Assembly (NCBI GenBank): GCA_947498415.1
Contig: CANMKB010000004.1
Span: 62,001-126,000 of the forward strand
DNA: 64,000 nt
DNA from: an uncultured Paracoccaceae bacterium
Lineage (GTDB): Bacteria; Pseudomonadota; Alphaproteobacteria; Rhodobacterales; Rhodobacteraceae
Reading direction: 5' to 3'
The translations under genes were made by a program, and so were the position numbers. Shown piece after piece: positions 8,164 to 18,615 of this stretch. Below the pieces are notes generated by a model. The model ran no database searches. It saw only the letters and a list, made by a program, of their open reading frames with translations, and was not told the DNA's origin. How positions within the stretch are numbered: the stretch's first letter is position 1; each line of letters begins with the position of its first letter.

Positions 8164-8183
8164 CTGTGCGGAAATCCGCACAG
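8164..8183. promoter_or_regulatory. Probable DctD binding dyad
   Basis: CTGTGCGGA, two bases, TCCGCACAG: a perfect 9-bp inverted repeat directly after the dctD stop codon and upstream of dctP. From memory, the upstream sites bound by rhizobial DctD have a similar TGTGCGGA-TCCGCACA core. No T run follows, so it is not a standard terminator. Confidence 0.6.
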
Positions 8184-9407
8184 TTATGCACGATAGTCTT
8201 CGGCCCGAATCCCATGGCGTGTGAGCTTGTCATAAAAGGTTTTGCGCGGAAGCTTGAGCGCCTGCGCCGTTGAGGTGGCCACCCCTTTGTGACGGCGCAA
8301 GGCATCAATCAACAGGGATCGCTCCACCTGCGCCATCTGCTCTACAAGACCAAGTTCGGCAACTTCGGCAGGCTCAGTCATCCCCATGGCAAAGCGCATC
8401 GCCGCATTCATTAAGGCCCGCGCATTGCCCGGCCACTCTTGCGCCATCAAACGTGCTAAAACATCCTGCGTGATTTCGGGCATCGGAAGGTCTGCCTGTT
8501 CACAGGCAAGCGCAACGTAGTGGCGAAATAAGATCGGAATATCTTCGACGCGATCACGCAGCGCGGGCGTGTGAATGTGGACAGCATCCAGTTTGTAAAA
8601 CAGATCTGCATTAAATTGCCCGGTCTCTACGGCGTCCTGCACATTACGCGTGCTTCCTGCAATCACGCGCAATGTGTCATCGGCTTCGAGCGCGGCGAGC
8701 AGTTTGCTTTGCACAACGGGCGCCAATCCGGTGACTTCTTCGAGGTAGAGCGACCCACCTGCGGCCTGCGCAAGGATATCGGGCAAAGATACGTCAGTTA
8801 ACGCAGCGGCGTCGACCTTTACAAAAGGCATTTGCGATTGTTTGGACAGCAGGTGAATAACCTCTGCCACTTTGTAAATGCCATTCCCCGGATCCCCGGT
8901 GAGGATCACAGGCGCAGTTGTGCGCGCCGCCAGCCGTGCCTGCCTGCGCACCCGATCCGCCAGCTCAGATTGGCCCAACAAGATACGAGATGCAGCATCA
9001 GCTTGATGTTGCTGTGTTTGAATGCTGCGCTGAGACATTACCGCTTCGCGTAAAACAAGCGCACGTTCGGCAGCGGCTATAATATCATTCGGCGCACAGG
9101 GTTTTTCCAAAAACTCAAACGCGCCTTCGTTCATTGCGCGAACGGCCATGGGGATGTCTCCCTCGCCGGTAAGCATGATAACAGGCAATGTTTCGTCGAT
9201 ATCCTTGGCCAGTGCCAATAGGTCAAACCCGTCTTTGCCCGGCATACGAATATCAGACACAACGACGCCTTCAAAGGCCCGCGCGATGTGATCTTTGGCC
9301 TCGATGTAACTGCCCACAACAACCGGATCAAACCCGGCCAACAGAAATGTCTGCCCCAAGGCTTCGCGCACCGCTTTATCATCATCCACCAGCAAAACAC
9401 GCTTCAT
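8184..9407 (-). CDS. dctD: DctD-type response regulator lacking the GAFTGA loop
   Basis: 407 residues in three parts: receiver (about 1-120; Asp8-10, phospho-acceptor Asp52, Thr80, Lys102), AAA+ core (about 140-335) and Fis-type helix-turn-helix (about 365-400, ATSTAQALKLPRKTFYDKL). Unusually, Walker A reads GDPGNGI, without the normal Lys. Only about 13 residues separate VDAAAL (198-203) from the Walker B region GGSLYLEEV (217-225), so the GAFTGA loop that contacts sigma-54 is missing. The second loop is also shortened. It should bind DNA and respond to DctB but is unlikely to activate sigma-54 polymerase. It overlaps dctB by 4 bp. Confidence 0.9.
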   Translation of the reverse strand: MKRVLLVDDDKAVREALGQTFLLAGFDPVVVGSYIEAKDHIARAFEGVVVSDIRMPGKDGFDLLALAKDIDETLPVIMLTGEGDIPMAVRAMNEGAFEFLEKPCAPNDIIAAAERALVLREAVMSQRSIQTQQHQADAASRILLGQSELADRVRRQARLAARTTAPVILTGDPGNGIYKVAEVIHLLSKQSQMPFVKVDAAALTDVSLPDILAQAAGGSLYLEEVTGLAPVVQSKLLAALEADDTLRVIAGSTRNVQDAVETGQFNADLFYKLDAVHIHTPALRDRVEDIPILFRHYVALACEQADLPMPEITQDVLARLMAQEWPGNARALMNAAMRFAMGMTEPAEVAELGLVEQMAQVERSLLIDALRRHKGVATSTAQALKLPRKTFYDKLTRHGIRAEDYRA

Positions 9408-11185
9408 TCTGCGGCATCCTTTTGTTTTGCAGTCTGTAGTTCCACAGTAAAGATCGCCCCTCCGTTCGGCCCATTCCGCCCATGAATTGCACCGCCAAAG
9501 CTTTGCACCAAACCATAGCTGATCGACAAGCCCAACCCCATGCCATCCCCTGCTCCAACTTGTTTGGTGGAGTAGAACGGATCAAAGACACGCTCTGGCT
9601 CTTTGATCCCGGGGCCAGTGTCGGCCACATGCAAGACCACGGTGTCATCTGTCGCCTCTAGGGTAAGAGCAATGCTGCGCGTCGCGCTGTCTTCCATAGC
9701 ATCAGCCGCATTGGACATGAGGTTCACAACCACCTGTTGCAAACGCACTTCGCCACCTTGCACCCAAACCGGTGCCATCGGCGCCTGCCAATCAAGTGAC
9801 ACGCCTTGCTTGCGAAGGGTTTCAGCACAAATCTCGATAGAGGCCTCTATGACCTCTACCAAATCAACCTTGGTAAACGGGGCACTTTCCTGTCGCGCAA
9901 AAGCACGTAGGTTTTTGATGATCTTGGCCATGCGCCATGACAATTCAGAAATACGACCAAGGTTTTTCTGTGCCTCTTCCTCTTTGCCCATGTCCAAAAA
10001 CTTCCCGGCGTTTTCAGAAAAGGACCGGATGGCCATCAAAGGCTGGTTCAATTCATGGCTGATGCCAGCCGACATTTTACCCAATGCACTTAGTTTACCC
10101 GCCTGAACCAGTTCAGCTTGGGCTTGTTTCAGTGCACTTTCGGCCTCTTTGCGTTCCTTGACCTCGTGGCGCAGATTGGTGTTGGCCGTCGATAAGGCCC
10201 GCGTGCGTTCGGCAACCCTAATTTCCAGCATTGTGTTCACGGCAGCCTCTGCCTCTAGTCGTTCGGCCAAAACGCGGCGACGCTCGCCAGCCAAGTAAAG
10301 CCCGGCCCCAAACACCAACCCTAGGGCCGCCACCAACATGGCCTGCAAATAGGCTGTCGCGCGTGCGGGTGCGGCATCCATCAAGATTGTCGCGGTCAGA
10401 TCAATGACGGGCAGATGTTTTTCGATCACAAGCGCCCGGCTGGGCAAATATGGGCCACCTTGCACCATCCAAATCCTTAGCCCCGTCCAGCTGTCCACCA
10501 ATTTGGTCTGGGGAAAGCCCCCATTGGGTGTCGTTTGTTTCAGGATCAGCTCAGTGCGGTTGGATGAAACAACTTGGCCAGACTGATCGGTGAAATAAAC
10601 CGCTGTCGGACTTGTGGGCCAGTTCTGTTCAAAGTTAACCAAGCTGGTGGAGACAACAACCGCCCCAATCGCGCCGCTGCCTTTCGCAAACACAGGAGCA
10701 GCGTGAATATAGGCGCGTGTCGGAATGCTGTTTTCAGATGGGATGATTTGGCTATCTTTGCCCAGCGCTCCATGAAATGCCCGTTGCACAGGCTTTGACG
10801 TCAGATCCACCGTCATGTGCTCTGAAAGATTTGAGACCAGCACCGCACCGGTGAGATCAATCAAATCAATTTCAAAAGCCCCTGATTTATCTCCTTTGTT
10901 TTGCAAAAGGGATTTAGCAACTTTCGGATCCTTATTTTCATGCAAAAGCGGGATGAGATGAGGGTGCTGTGACAACGCCACCGCAAGCTCGCGGTATCGC
11001 AAAAGATGGCTGGTCAGCCGATCGGCCGCAAACACAAGGTCCACCTCGGCACGATCCTGTAGGCGGTGCAGCGCATTGCGATAGGCCACAGTCCACACGC
11101 CAATGCTGACAGCTGTGATGACGGCGATTAAGCCGAGATACCCATATAATCGCAACTTTGGTTTCACCAGACAGACGTTAGGCAC
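9404..11185 (-). CDS. dctB: DctB-type sensor histidine kinase
   Basis: 593 residues: membrane helix at about 14-34, a periplasmic double-Cache-like sensing region (about 40-285), a second membrane helix (about 290-310), a coiled-coil linker (about 320-375), the HisKA helix with MSAGISHELNQPLMAIRSF (phospho-His near 387) and an ATPase domain with N box NLMSNAADAM, DTGPGI and GMGLGLSISYGLV. It senses C4-dicarboxylates and phosphorylates DctD. The start taken here is GTG with a poor ribosome site. A second in-frame GTG six codons later (11167) is possible. It is the first gene of dctBD, read toward dctPQM. Confidence 0.9.
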   Translation of the reverse strand: MPNVCLVKPKLRLYGYLGLIAVITAVSIGVWTVAYRNALHRLQDRAEVDLVFAADRLTSHLLRYRELAVALSQHPHLIPLLHENKDPKVAKSLLQNKGDKSGAFEIDLIDLTGAVLVSNLSEHMTVDLTSKPVQRAFHGALGKDSQIIPSENSIPTRAYIHAAPVFAKGSGAIGAVVVSTSLVNFEQNWPTSPTAVYFTDQSGQVVSSNRTELILKQTTPNGGFPQTKLVDSWTGLRIWMVQGGPYLPSRALVIEKHLPVIDLTATILMDAAPARATAYLQAMLVAALGLVFGAGLYLAGERRRVLAERLEAEAAVNTMLEIRVAERTRALSTANTNLRHEVKERKEAESALKQAQAELVQAGKLSALGKMSAGISHELNQPLMAIRSFSENAGKFLDMGKEEEAQKNLGRISELSWRMAKIIKNLRAFARQESAPFTKVDLVEVIEASIEICAETLRKQGVSLDWQAPMAPVWVQGGEVRLQQVVVNLMSNAADAMEDSATRSIALTLEATDDTVVLHVADTGPGIKEPERVFDPFYSTKQVGAGDGMGLGLSISYGLVQSFGGAIHGRNGPNGGAIFTVELQTAKQKDAAE

Positions 11186-11233
11186 AGCAAGGCGGACTGT
11201 CTAGGCGATCATTGCCCCGCTGAGTTGCTGCAT

Positions 11234-12166
11234 CTATCCGCTAGCAGCCAACGCTTCTTGAACGGCGATATCCGCCATCTTCAGGGTCGCCTCACGCGAT
11301 GTGGCCACGGCAATGAACCGTCCGTTGTGACAGAACTTTGCCCCCTTGACCCCACTTGCTGCCTCCAGTGCGCCATCCGTTAAACCGGCCCAAGCTGCAG
11401 GCAAATCGGCACGGTTGTCGAACGTATCATCCCCGACACGGATCGTGGTCAGTGTCCAATCTGCGCCGCGGGGATGGATAACAAACAGCAGATGATCCGC
11501 CCCGGCCTTTTCCACACCAGCGCGAAACGGCATGCCCATTGGCAATTCCAGAATATGGCCAGAACCTGCGGCGTCGATGGCGTTCATCACCATGCCCTCG
11601 GCCCGGAATTTGGCGGCTTTGCGTTTGATTTGAGCTTCGACAAAGGCCCGCGCGACGGGCAGCGCATCGTGAAACGCGCGATCATCCGCGCCCTCTGCAC
11701 GATCATCAAACACCGTCTTAAGACTTTCCAACAAGACCGGCAAAGTCATGCCAGAAAATAACGGACCTGCCTCTGACGTGTTCACCGCGCCGTTGTCGAC
11801 CAAATCGACGGGCAACACGAACCCACGATCAAAAGACTCGTGGATGGCCTCGATATCAGTCTCAGGCACATCCATGGCTGCCAGATAGTCGCGGCCATAG
11901 TGGGCCCAGATCAAACCAAAGGAGCTATAGGGTTGGCCATCTTCTCGGAGCGGATTTGGCCGCTGGTGGTGATCATAAATCTGCGCTTGTGCATCAAAGT
12001 CACCACCAACATCATAGATAATCCGTCCCTCATCCGGTGTGATCCAAGTTTTATCCCGCGTGCGCAGCAGCGTGGCCTCTGGAAACAGGCGGGTCAGAAT
12101 GACCGAGGACAAAAGCTCATCTGCATGAAAACCACCGGAATGGGTGACAAGGTGAGTGATGGTCAT
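11234..12166 (-). CDS. MYG1 family protein (DHH-like phosphoesterase/exonuclease)
   Basis: 310 residues matching the MYG1/UPF0160 family: N-terminal THSGGFHADELLSSVIL, then IIYDVGGDFDAQAQIYDHHQ, which has the Asp and His-His metal ligands of DHH-type phosphoesterases. Eukaryotic MYG1 is a 3'-5' RNA exonuclease; the bacterial role is not established. A short gap separates it from dctB downstream on the same strand, so partial cotranscription is possible, but I see no functional link. Confidence 0.85.
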   Translation of the reverse strand: MTITHLVTHSGGFHADELLSSVILTRLFPEATLLRTRDKTWITPDEGRIIYDVGGDFDAQAQIYDHHQRPNPLREDGQPYSSFGLIWAHYGRDYLAAMDVPETDIEAIHESFDRGFVLPVDLVDNGAVNTSEAGPLFSGMTLPVLLESLKTVFDDRAEGADDRAFHDALPVARAFVEAQIKRKAAKFRAEGMVMNAIDAAGSGHILELPMGMPFRAGVEKAGADHLLFVIHPRGADWTLTTIRVGDDTFDNRADLPAAWAGLTDGALEAASGVKGAKFCHNGRFIAVATSREATLKMADIAVQEALAASG

Positions 12167-12198
12167 TGAGGGAGGCTCCAGCCGAGTTTAAATAAATG

Positions 12199-12219
12199 GA
12201 GCGACCAAATCGGTCGCTC
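12199..12219 (-). terminator. Hairpin after the NDUFS4-like gene
   Basis: An 8-bp perfect stem GAGCGACC/GGTCGCTC with a 5-base loop, followed on the minus strand by an AT-rich CATTTATTTAAA tail. It lies about 85 bp after the preceding minus-strand gene. A weak intrinsic terminator is likely. Confidence 0.55.
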
Positions 12220-12303
12220 GTGGGGTCTTATCGAATTGATTTCACTGGATGATATCTAGCGGTGCGTTGCACCAAAGACACCTCAGCCCAGTTTGTACAC
12301 AGA

Positions 12304-12615
12304 TCAGTGGGTCCAAGGGCCCTTGCGATGGGTCGCAAAGTTATCGCCATATCCGCCGGCGCGGATGTTTGGCTTGCGCTTTTGCGGCTCTGTCACCTGA
12401 GCGTCGATGCCGTTTTCTTTGGCATATTCAATCGCGGCTTGTTTCGAAGAGAACCGCAATTTGATCTGAGACTGCGTATCGTCAGACCCTGTCCATCCCA
12501 TCAAAGGGTCAATGTCGCGGGCAGACGCCTGCGCAAACTCCAGAATCCAGGTTTTGGTTTTGGCTTGGCCCGATGTCATGGCATTGCGGGCGGGCTGATA
12601 GATGCGCGCGATCAT
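12304..12615 (-). CDS. ETC complex I subunit, NDUFS4-like
   Basis: 103 residues of the NADH dehydrogenase Fe-S protein 4 (18 kDa accessory subunit) family: ARIYQPARNAMTSGQAKTKTWILEF, MGWTGSDDTQSQIKLRFSSKQAAIEYAKENGI and the C-terminal NFATHRKGPWTH. Alphaproteobacterial respiratory complex I carries this accessory subunit at the matrix-arm side, as mitochondria do. It is away from the nuo operon, as is usual in this group. AAGGAG ribosome site. Confidence 0.88.
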   Translation of the reverse strand: MIARIYQPARNAMTSGQAKTKTWILEFAQASARDIDPLMGWTGSDDTQSQIKLRFSSKQAAIEYAKENGIDAQVTEPQKRKPNIRAGGYGDNFATHRKGPWTH

Positions 12616-12775
12616 CCTGATCTCCTTAATCTTGGGGCTTTATCCGAAATTTGAACGCAGCGGGCAAGCCTTGAATCTGTAAAGTCTTAGACCTTTGCGC
12701 CAGATTTCCCGGACCAATCGTACCAGATGAAACTCTGCATTGACGTCACAACCTGTGCGAGCATAGGTGTTGCCT

Positions 12776-12893
12776 TACGCAGGGGGGTCCCGACAAGGGA
12801 CTGAGAGGCGGATGGATGTTCTTTGCCCGCAAAGAACGGAAGCGACGCGACCCTTTGAACCTGACCCAGTTGATACTGGCGTAGGAAGCTAAG
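12776..12893 (+). ncRNA. TPP (THI-box) riboswitch
   Basis: Upstream of thiC. The conserved core is present: GGGGGGTCC then ACTGAGA (about 12800-12806), and CCCTTTGAACCTGACC followed by ACTGGCGTAGGAAG (about 12850-12887). An enlarged P3a arm forms a perfect 8-bp hairpin GTTCTTTG/CAAAGAAC (12818-12837). About 120 nt separate the aptamer from the start codon. No terminator with a T run follows, so translational control is more likely. A possible -35 TTGACG lies at 12740-12745 but its -10 is poor. Confidence 0.93.
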
Positions 12894-13003
12894 ATTTGTT
12901 GCGCAGCCTCTTTATTTTTCCGGGGCATGTAAAATCTGACACGGGGGTTATTTTACCCTCTGCCTCCCACCCTTCTCTCATCTGGTGTCCCACTGATGAA
13001 TAG

Positions 13004-14818
<1,815 letters not shown>

Positions 14819-14824
14819 GCTTTT

Positions 14825-14873
14825 TTGCGCCCCCGGAGTCATCTGGAGTCTTCCGGGGCTTCTGGGGGCGCAA
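14825..14873. other. Long hairpin after thiC
   Basis: Arms TTGCGCCCCC (14825-14834) and GGGGGCGCAA (14864-14873) with a partly paired interior (CCGGAGTC.../...TTCCGG). It starts 6 bp after the thiC stop. A T run precedes rather than follows it on the plus strand, so it may mark an mRNA 3' end or Rho-linked stop rather than a classic terminator. Confidence 0.45.
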
Positions 14874-14979
14874 CACTGTCAAATATTGTCAACAATACGC
14901 CTCCCCCTGCTCAAAACTGTCAGCAGCACCTTGCGTTCAGCCGCAAACACATCAAGTTAGAGGCAGCAAGGGATTTAAG

Positions 14980-17169
14980 ATGACTGCCACAGACGTTGAC
15001 CAAAGCCTTCCAATGTTCCAACGCCCTACCCCGGCCCGTGAAAAGCTGGAAGGGGGGAAGGCCTTTGTCTTGAACACCGAATTTGAACCGGCAGGAGACC
15101 AGCCAACCGCGATCAAAGAACTCTGTGGTGGCATTTTTGACGGGGAACGTGATCAGGTTTTGTTGGGGGCAACGGGTACTGGTAAAACCTTTACCATGGC
15201 CAAGATTATTGAGGAAACTCAACGCCCTGCGATCATCCTGGCGCCGAACAAAACACTCGCCGCGCAACTTTACGGGGAATTCAAGGGATTTTTCCCCGAA
15301 AACTCGGTTGAGTATTTTGTGTCTTTCTATGATTACTATCAGCCCGAGGCCTATGTGGCCCGCAGCGATACGTTCATTGAAAAAGAAAGCCAGATCAACG
15401 AACAGATCGACCGAATGCGCCATGCGGCCACACGGTCTTTGCTTGAACGTGATGATGTGATCATCGTGGCCTCGGTCAGCTGTATTTATGGTATCGGTTC
15501 GGTTGAGACCTATTCGGCCATGACCCAAGACTTGGTCGTTGGCAAAGAATATGATCAGCGACAGGTCATGTCTGACCTTGTGGCACAGCAATACCGCCGC
15601 AATGATCAGGCGTTTCAGCGTGGGTCGTTCCGCGTGCGCGGCGATAGCCTTGAAATCTTTCCAGCACACCTTGAAGACCGTGCTTGGCGGCTCTCGTTTT
15701 TTGGTGAAGAGCTTGAGGGCATCGTAGAATTTGACCCTCTGACTGGTGAGCGCACAGATACATTCGAGAAAATTCGCGTTTACGCAAACAGCCACTATGT
15801 CACGCCAAAGCCAACGCTCCAGCAAGCGGTGATCAACATCAAAAAAGAACTGCGAGAGCGGTTAGATCAATTGGTATCAGAGGGCAAATTGCTTGAGGCA
15901 CAGCGGCTAGAACAACGCACCAACTTCGACATCGAAATGATTGAAGCGCAGGGTTTTTGCAACGGGATCGAAAACTACTCTCGTTATCTGACGGGGCGCG
16001 CACCTGGCGAGCCGCCTCCCACACTGTTTGAGTTCATTCCTGACAATGCAATCGTCTTTGCCGACGAAAGCCACGTGTCTGTTCCGCAAATTGGCGGGAT
16101 GTATCGTGGGGACCACCGTCGTAAGTTCACGCTCGCAGAACATGGGTTCCGCCTGCCGTCTTGCCTGGACAACCGGCCGCTTAAGTTCGAAGAATGGGAC
16201 GCCATGCGCCCCCAATCGATCTTTGTGTCAGCGACCCCCGCCGCTTGGGAGCTAGAGCAATCTGGTGGTGTGTTTACCGAACAGGTGATCCGCCCAACGG
16301 GATTGCTTGATCCAGAGGTCGAAATTCGCCCCGTTGAAATGCAGGTGGATGATGTGCTGGATGAAATCCGCAAAGTCACCGCGCAGGGGTTCCGCACGCT
16401 GGTCACCACATTGACCAAACGCATGGCCGAAGACCTGACTGAATATCTGCACGAACAGGGCATCAAGATCCGCTATATGCACAGCGACATCGACACGTTG
16501 GAACGCATTGAAATCCTAAGGGATTTACGCCTTGGCGCCTTTGATGTTTTGGTGGGGATCAACCTGCTGCGTGAGGGTTTGGATATTCCGGAATGTGGGC
16601 TAGTCGCCATTCTGGATGCCGACAAAGAGGGCTTTCTGCGCTCTGAAACGTCACTTGTTCAAACCATTGGCCGTGCCGCACGAAACGCCGAGGGGCGTGT
16701 GATCATGTATGCCGATAAGATGACGGGCAGCATGGAGCGTGCGATTAACGAAACCAATCGCCGCCGTTCCAAACAAATTGCCTACAACGATGCGCATGGC
16801 ATCACACCATTGACCGTCAAAAAGAATGTCGAAGACGTTCTGGCCGGACTGTACAAAGGCGACACCGACATGTCGCGTGTCACAGCCAAGGTCGAAAAAC
16901 CATTGCATGGTGCCAATCTTGAGGCACATCTGAACGGCCTGCGTGAAGACATGCGCAAGGCTGCGGAGAACCTTGAGTTTGAAGAAGCTGCACGCTTGCG
17001 CGATGAGGTGAAACGCCTTGAGGCTGTTGATCTTGCGATCTCTGATGACCCGCTGGCGCGGCAATCAGCGGTGCAGGCCGCTGCAGACACAGCGGTTAAA
17101 TCAAAAGGTCGCTCGACTGCGGGGCGTCCGGGGCAACGTGGCGGTAACGTTAAACGGCGCGGACGGTAG
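14980..17169 (+). CDS. uvrB: Excinuclease ABC subunit B
   Basis: The damage-verifying helicase of nucleotide excision repair; it forms UvrA2B2 and then recruits UvrC. 729 residues: Walker A GATGTGKT at about 63-70, the beta-hairpin region [11 protein letters not shown] that clamps DNA, DEAD-like motif [19 protein letters not shown] motif VI, and a C-terminal UVR domain (about 655-690) that binds UvrC. It is about 55 residues longer than the E. coli protein, ending in a basic Gly-Arg-rich tail. I looked for a GTTC-N7-GTTC LexA box upstream and saw none. Confidence 0.97.
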   Translation: MTATDVDQSLPMFQRPTPAREKLEGGKAFVLNTEFEPAGDQPTAIKELCGGIFDGERDQVLLGATGTGKTFTMAKIIEETQRPAIILAPNKTLAAQLYGEFKGFFPENSVEYFVSFYDYYQPEAYVARSDTFIEKESQINEQIDRMRHAATRSLLERDDVIIVASVSCIYGIGSVETYSAMTQDLVVGKEYDQRQVMSDLVAQQYRRNDQAFQRGSFRVRGDSLEIFPAHLEDRAWRLSFFGEELEGIVEFDPLTGERTDTFEKIRVYANSHYVTPKPTLQQAVINIKKELRERLDQLVSEGKLLEAQRLEQRTNFDIEMIEAQGFCNGIENYSRYLTGRAPGEPPPTLFEFIPDNAIVFADESHVSVPQIGGMYRGDHRRKFTLAEHGFRLPSCLDNRPLKFEEWDAMRPQSIFVSATPAAWELEQSGGVFTEQVIRPTGLLDPEVEIRPVEMQVDDVLDEIRKVTAQGFRTLVTTLTKRMAEDLTEYLHEQGIKIRYMHSDIDTLERIEILRDLRLGAFDVLVGINLLREGLDIPECGLVAILDADKEGFLRSETSLVQTIGRAARNAEGRVIMYADKMTGSMERAINETNRRRSKQIAYNDAHGITPLTVKKNVEDVLAGLYKGDTDMSRVTAKVEKPLHGANLEAHLNGLREDMRKAAENLEFEEAARLRDEVKRLEAVDLAISDDPLARQSAVQAAADTAVKSKGRSTAGRPGQRGGNVKRRGR

Positions 17170-17298
17170 CAACATCTTTCCGCCGCTTTAACCGAGATGG
17201 GCCAATGAAACTTGACGCTGGCGCTGTGTTTCGGCCAGAAATCCTCTGCGCCCTTGCGGTTCCTGTGGCCCTATACTTTTGTTCTTTGAACTATCGAA

Positions 17299-17310
17299 TG
17301 TCCTAGGACA
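17299..17310. promoter_or_regulatory. Perfect 12-bp palindrome
   Basis: TGTCCTAGGACA, self-complementary over all 12 bases, 80 bp upstream of the small membrane protein gene. A candidate operator; the binder is unknown. Confidence 0.35.
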
Positions 17311-17341
17311 CTAATCATTTGGTCAAGATGACAGAAGGTTC

Positions 17342-17360
17342 TGAAAACATTACGTTTTCA
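17342..17360. promoter_or_regulatory. Inverted repeat upstream of small membrane protein
   Basis: TGAAAAC and GTTTTCA, perfect 7-bp arms around a 5-base spacer, 30 bp before the start codon at 17390. It could be an operator or a leader hairpin close to the ribosome site (AAGGA). Confidence 0.4.
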
Positions 17361-17389
17361 ATACGGACACATTTTCTGGAAGGAACCAA

Positions 17390-17698
17390 ATGCAAGTAGA
17401 TCAAATCGGGAGAAGCAGCCACTTGCGGCAGATCGTGCATATTTTGGTTTCGGTTCAAATCGTGGGATGGGCTTTTGTCTTGGTCATCGCGGGGCTCGCC
17501 CCTACGGAATCCTTTACGCTCGAAACCTCGCGTGGACATTTGTTCCTTGGCCTGATCTCGATGCTGCTTTGCTTTATCCCTGCCCTACGGATGTCTCACA
17601 TCTATGCAAAACAGCCCCTGGCCTTCACGCTTGCGCTCTTGCCATTGATCGTTTTGGTCGGACTGACAACAATCAATCAATTCCAATCCAGCTTTTGA
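17390..17698 (+). CDS. Small membrane protein of unknown function
   Basis: 102 residues with three hydrophobic segments (about 15-36, 48-66 and 76-95). I recognise no family. The ribosome site AAGGA is well placed. Two dyads lie in the 220-bp upstream region, suggesting specific regulation. It converges on the universal stress protein gene, whose stop codon follows immediately (17698/17699). The codon use and hydrophobic pattern argue for a real gene. Confidence 0.65.
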   Translation: MQVDQIGRSSHLRQIVHILVSVQIVGWAFVLVIAGLAPTESFTLETSRGHLFLGLISMLLCFIPALRMSHIYAKQPLAFTLALLPLIVLVGLTTINQFQSSF

Positions 17699-18106
17699 TC
17701 ACCGGATCAAATGCACTGCGCAATGCGCGTGGCGTACCACTTGGGCCGCTGTGCCCCCAAGCAAGGTATCCGCCATCCCAACGCGATGCGCGGGGATGAC
17801 GATGCAATCTACCGTATTATCGCTGGCCCATTTCAAAATTTGACGCCCTGGTTGCCCCTCGATCACATGGCCATGCGCATCTGGCAAACCCCGCGCTATA
17901 TTGGCCAGCGATGTTTCGATCGTCGTCAGCGCCTCATCCCGATACCCTTCGGGCAGGTAGTGGGCCGTGTATTTCGGTACAGGCGCCATAACATGTAGCA
18001 ATGACACCCGTGCGTTTGGGGCCGATAAGGCCGCCGCAGCCGGAACAGCCGCATCGGTGCGCTGATCCTCGTCAAAAGAGACGGGAATTAGAATGTGCTG
18101 ATACAT
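17699..18106 (-). CDS. Universal stress protein (UspA family)
   Basis: The likely start is the ATG at 18106 (MYQHILIPVSFDED), with GAGG upstream; an upstream in-frame start at 18142 would add an unlikely leader. 135 residues with the Usp fold: N-terminal HILIPVSFDE, and near the C-terminus DCIVIPAHRVGMADTLLGGTAAQVVRHAHCAVHLIR, where the usual ATP-binding G-x2-G-x9-G(S/T) reads R-VGMADTLLGGTA, partly degenerate. Usp proteins aid survival under stress. Nucleotide binding is uncertain. Confidence 0.88.
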   Translation of the reverse strand: MYQHILIPVSFDEDQRTDAAVPAAAALSAPNARVSLLHVMAPVPKYTAHYLPEGYRDEALTTIETSLANIARGLPDAHGHVIEGQPGRQILKWASDNTVDCIVIPAHRVGMADTLLGGTAAQVVRHAHCAVHLIR

Positions 18107-18147
18107 AGACGCGCCTCTACTGTTAGCTTTACGCTGAGACACTAGCG

Positions 18148-18468
18148 TCAGTCAAAGGTCGCCGCCACATCATACATGACCGGCTCGAAACTTTTGCACA
18201 GGTCATTGAACAACCGCGTGTGCTTTCGCATTTCAGGTGACCGCAACATCGCTTGAAAATCCTCGCGGCGTTCCCACTGAGCATAGTTGGCAATACGGGT
18301 TTGGGCATCATTCACATGCAGACCTGCGCTGATAAATCCGGGCTGCTTTGAGATGAAGTCCGCATAGGCTTTGGTCAGGGCTTCGATCAAATCCTGGCAC
18401 GTCCCCGGTGTCATTTCGAAGGTTGTAATGACGGTTTGGCGAACAGCATTTCTCTCAATCACTGGCAT
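18148..18468 (-). CDS. Antibiotic biosynthesis monooxygenase (ABM)-fold protein
   Basis: 106 residues of the dimeric alpha/beta-barrel superfamily: TTFEMTPGTCQDLIEALTKAYADFISKQPGFISAGLHVNDAQTRIANYAQWERREDFQAML follows the ABM pattern of a strand, long helix, PGF turn and YxxWE/R. ABM proteins include quinone monooxygenases and heme-degrading enzymes, but many have no known reaction. It lies 41 bp upstream of the Usp gene on the same strand and is probably cotranscribed with it. Confidence 0.7.
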   Translation of the reverse strand: MPVIERNAVRQTVITTFEMTPGTCQDLIEALTKAYADFISKQPGFISAGLHVNDAQTRIANYAQWERREDFQAMLRSPEMRKHTRLFNDLCKSFEPVMYDVAATFD

Positions 18469-18615
18469 GTTGGCTCCTTCTCTTTTCCTTTAGCCTAGCC
18501 GCGCACAACCGAGATGCGCCACTGTTTTCTCAATTTTGTGCTTTTCTGATCCGCGCCCCCAGACGTTAACGCGAGATTTACCAAAAACTTGTGAAACTGT
18601 CGTCGGAGCGTTCTC

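Noticed and set aside
12304..12615. Phage or toxin origin for the 103-residue protein
   Set aside because: Clear NDUFS4-like complex I pattern.
14825..14873. Standard intrinsic terminator after thiC
   Set aside because: The hairpin is strong but the T run lies before, not after, it on the coding strand.
14880..14979. LexA (SOS) box upstream of uvrB
   Set aside because: A GTTC was seen but the second GTTC at the required 7-base spacing is missing.
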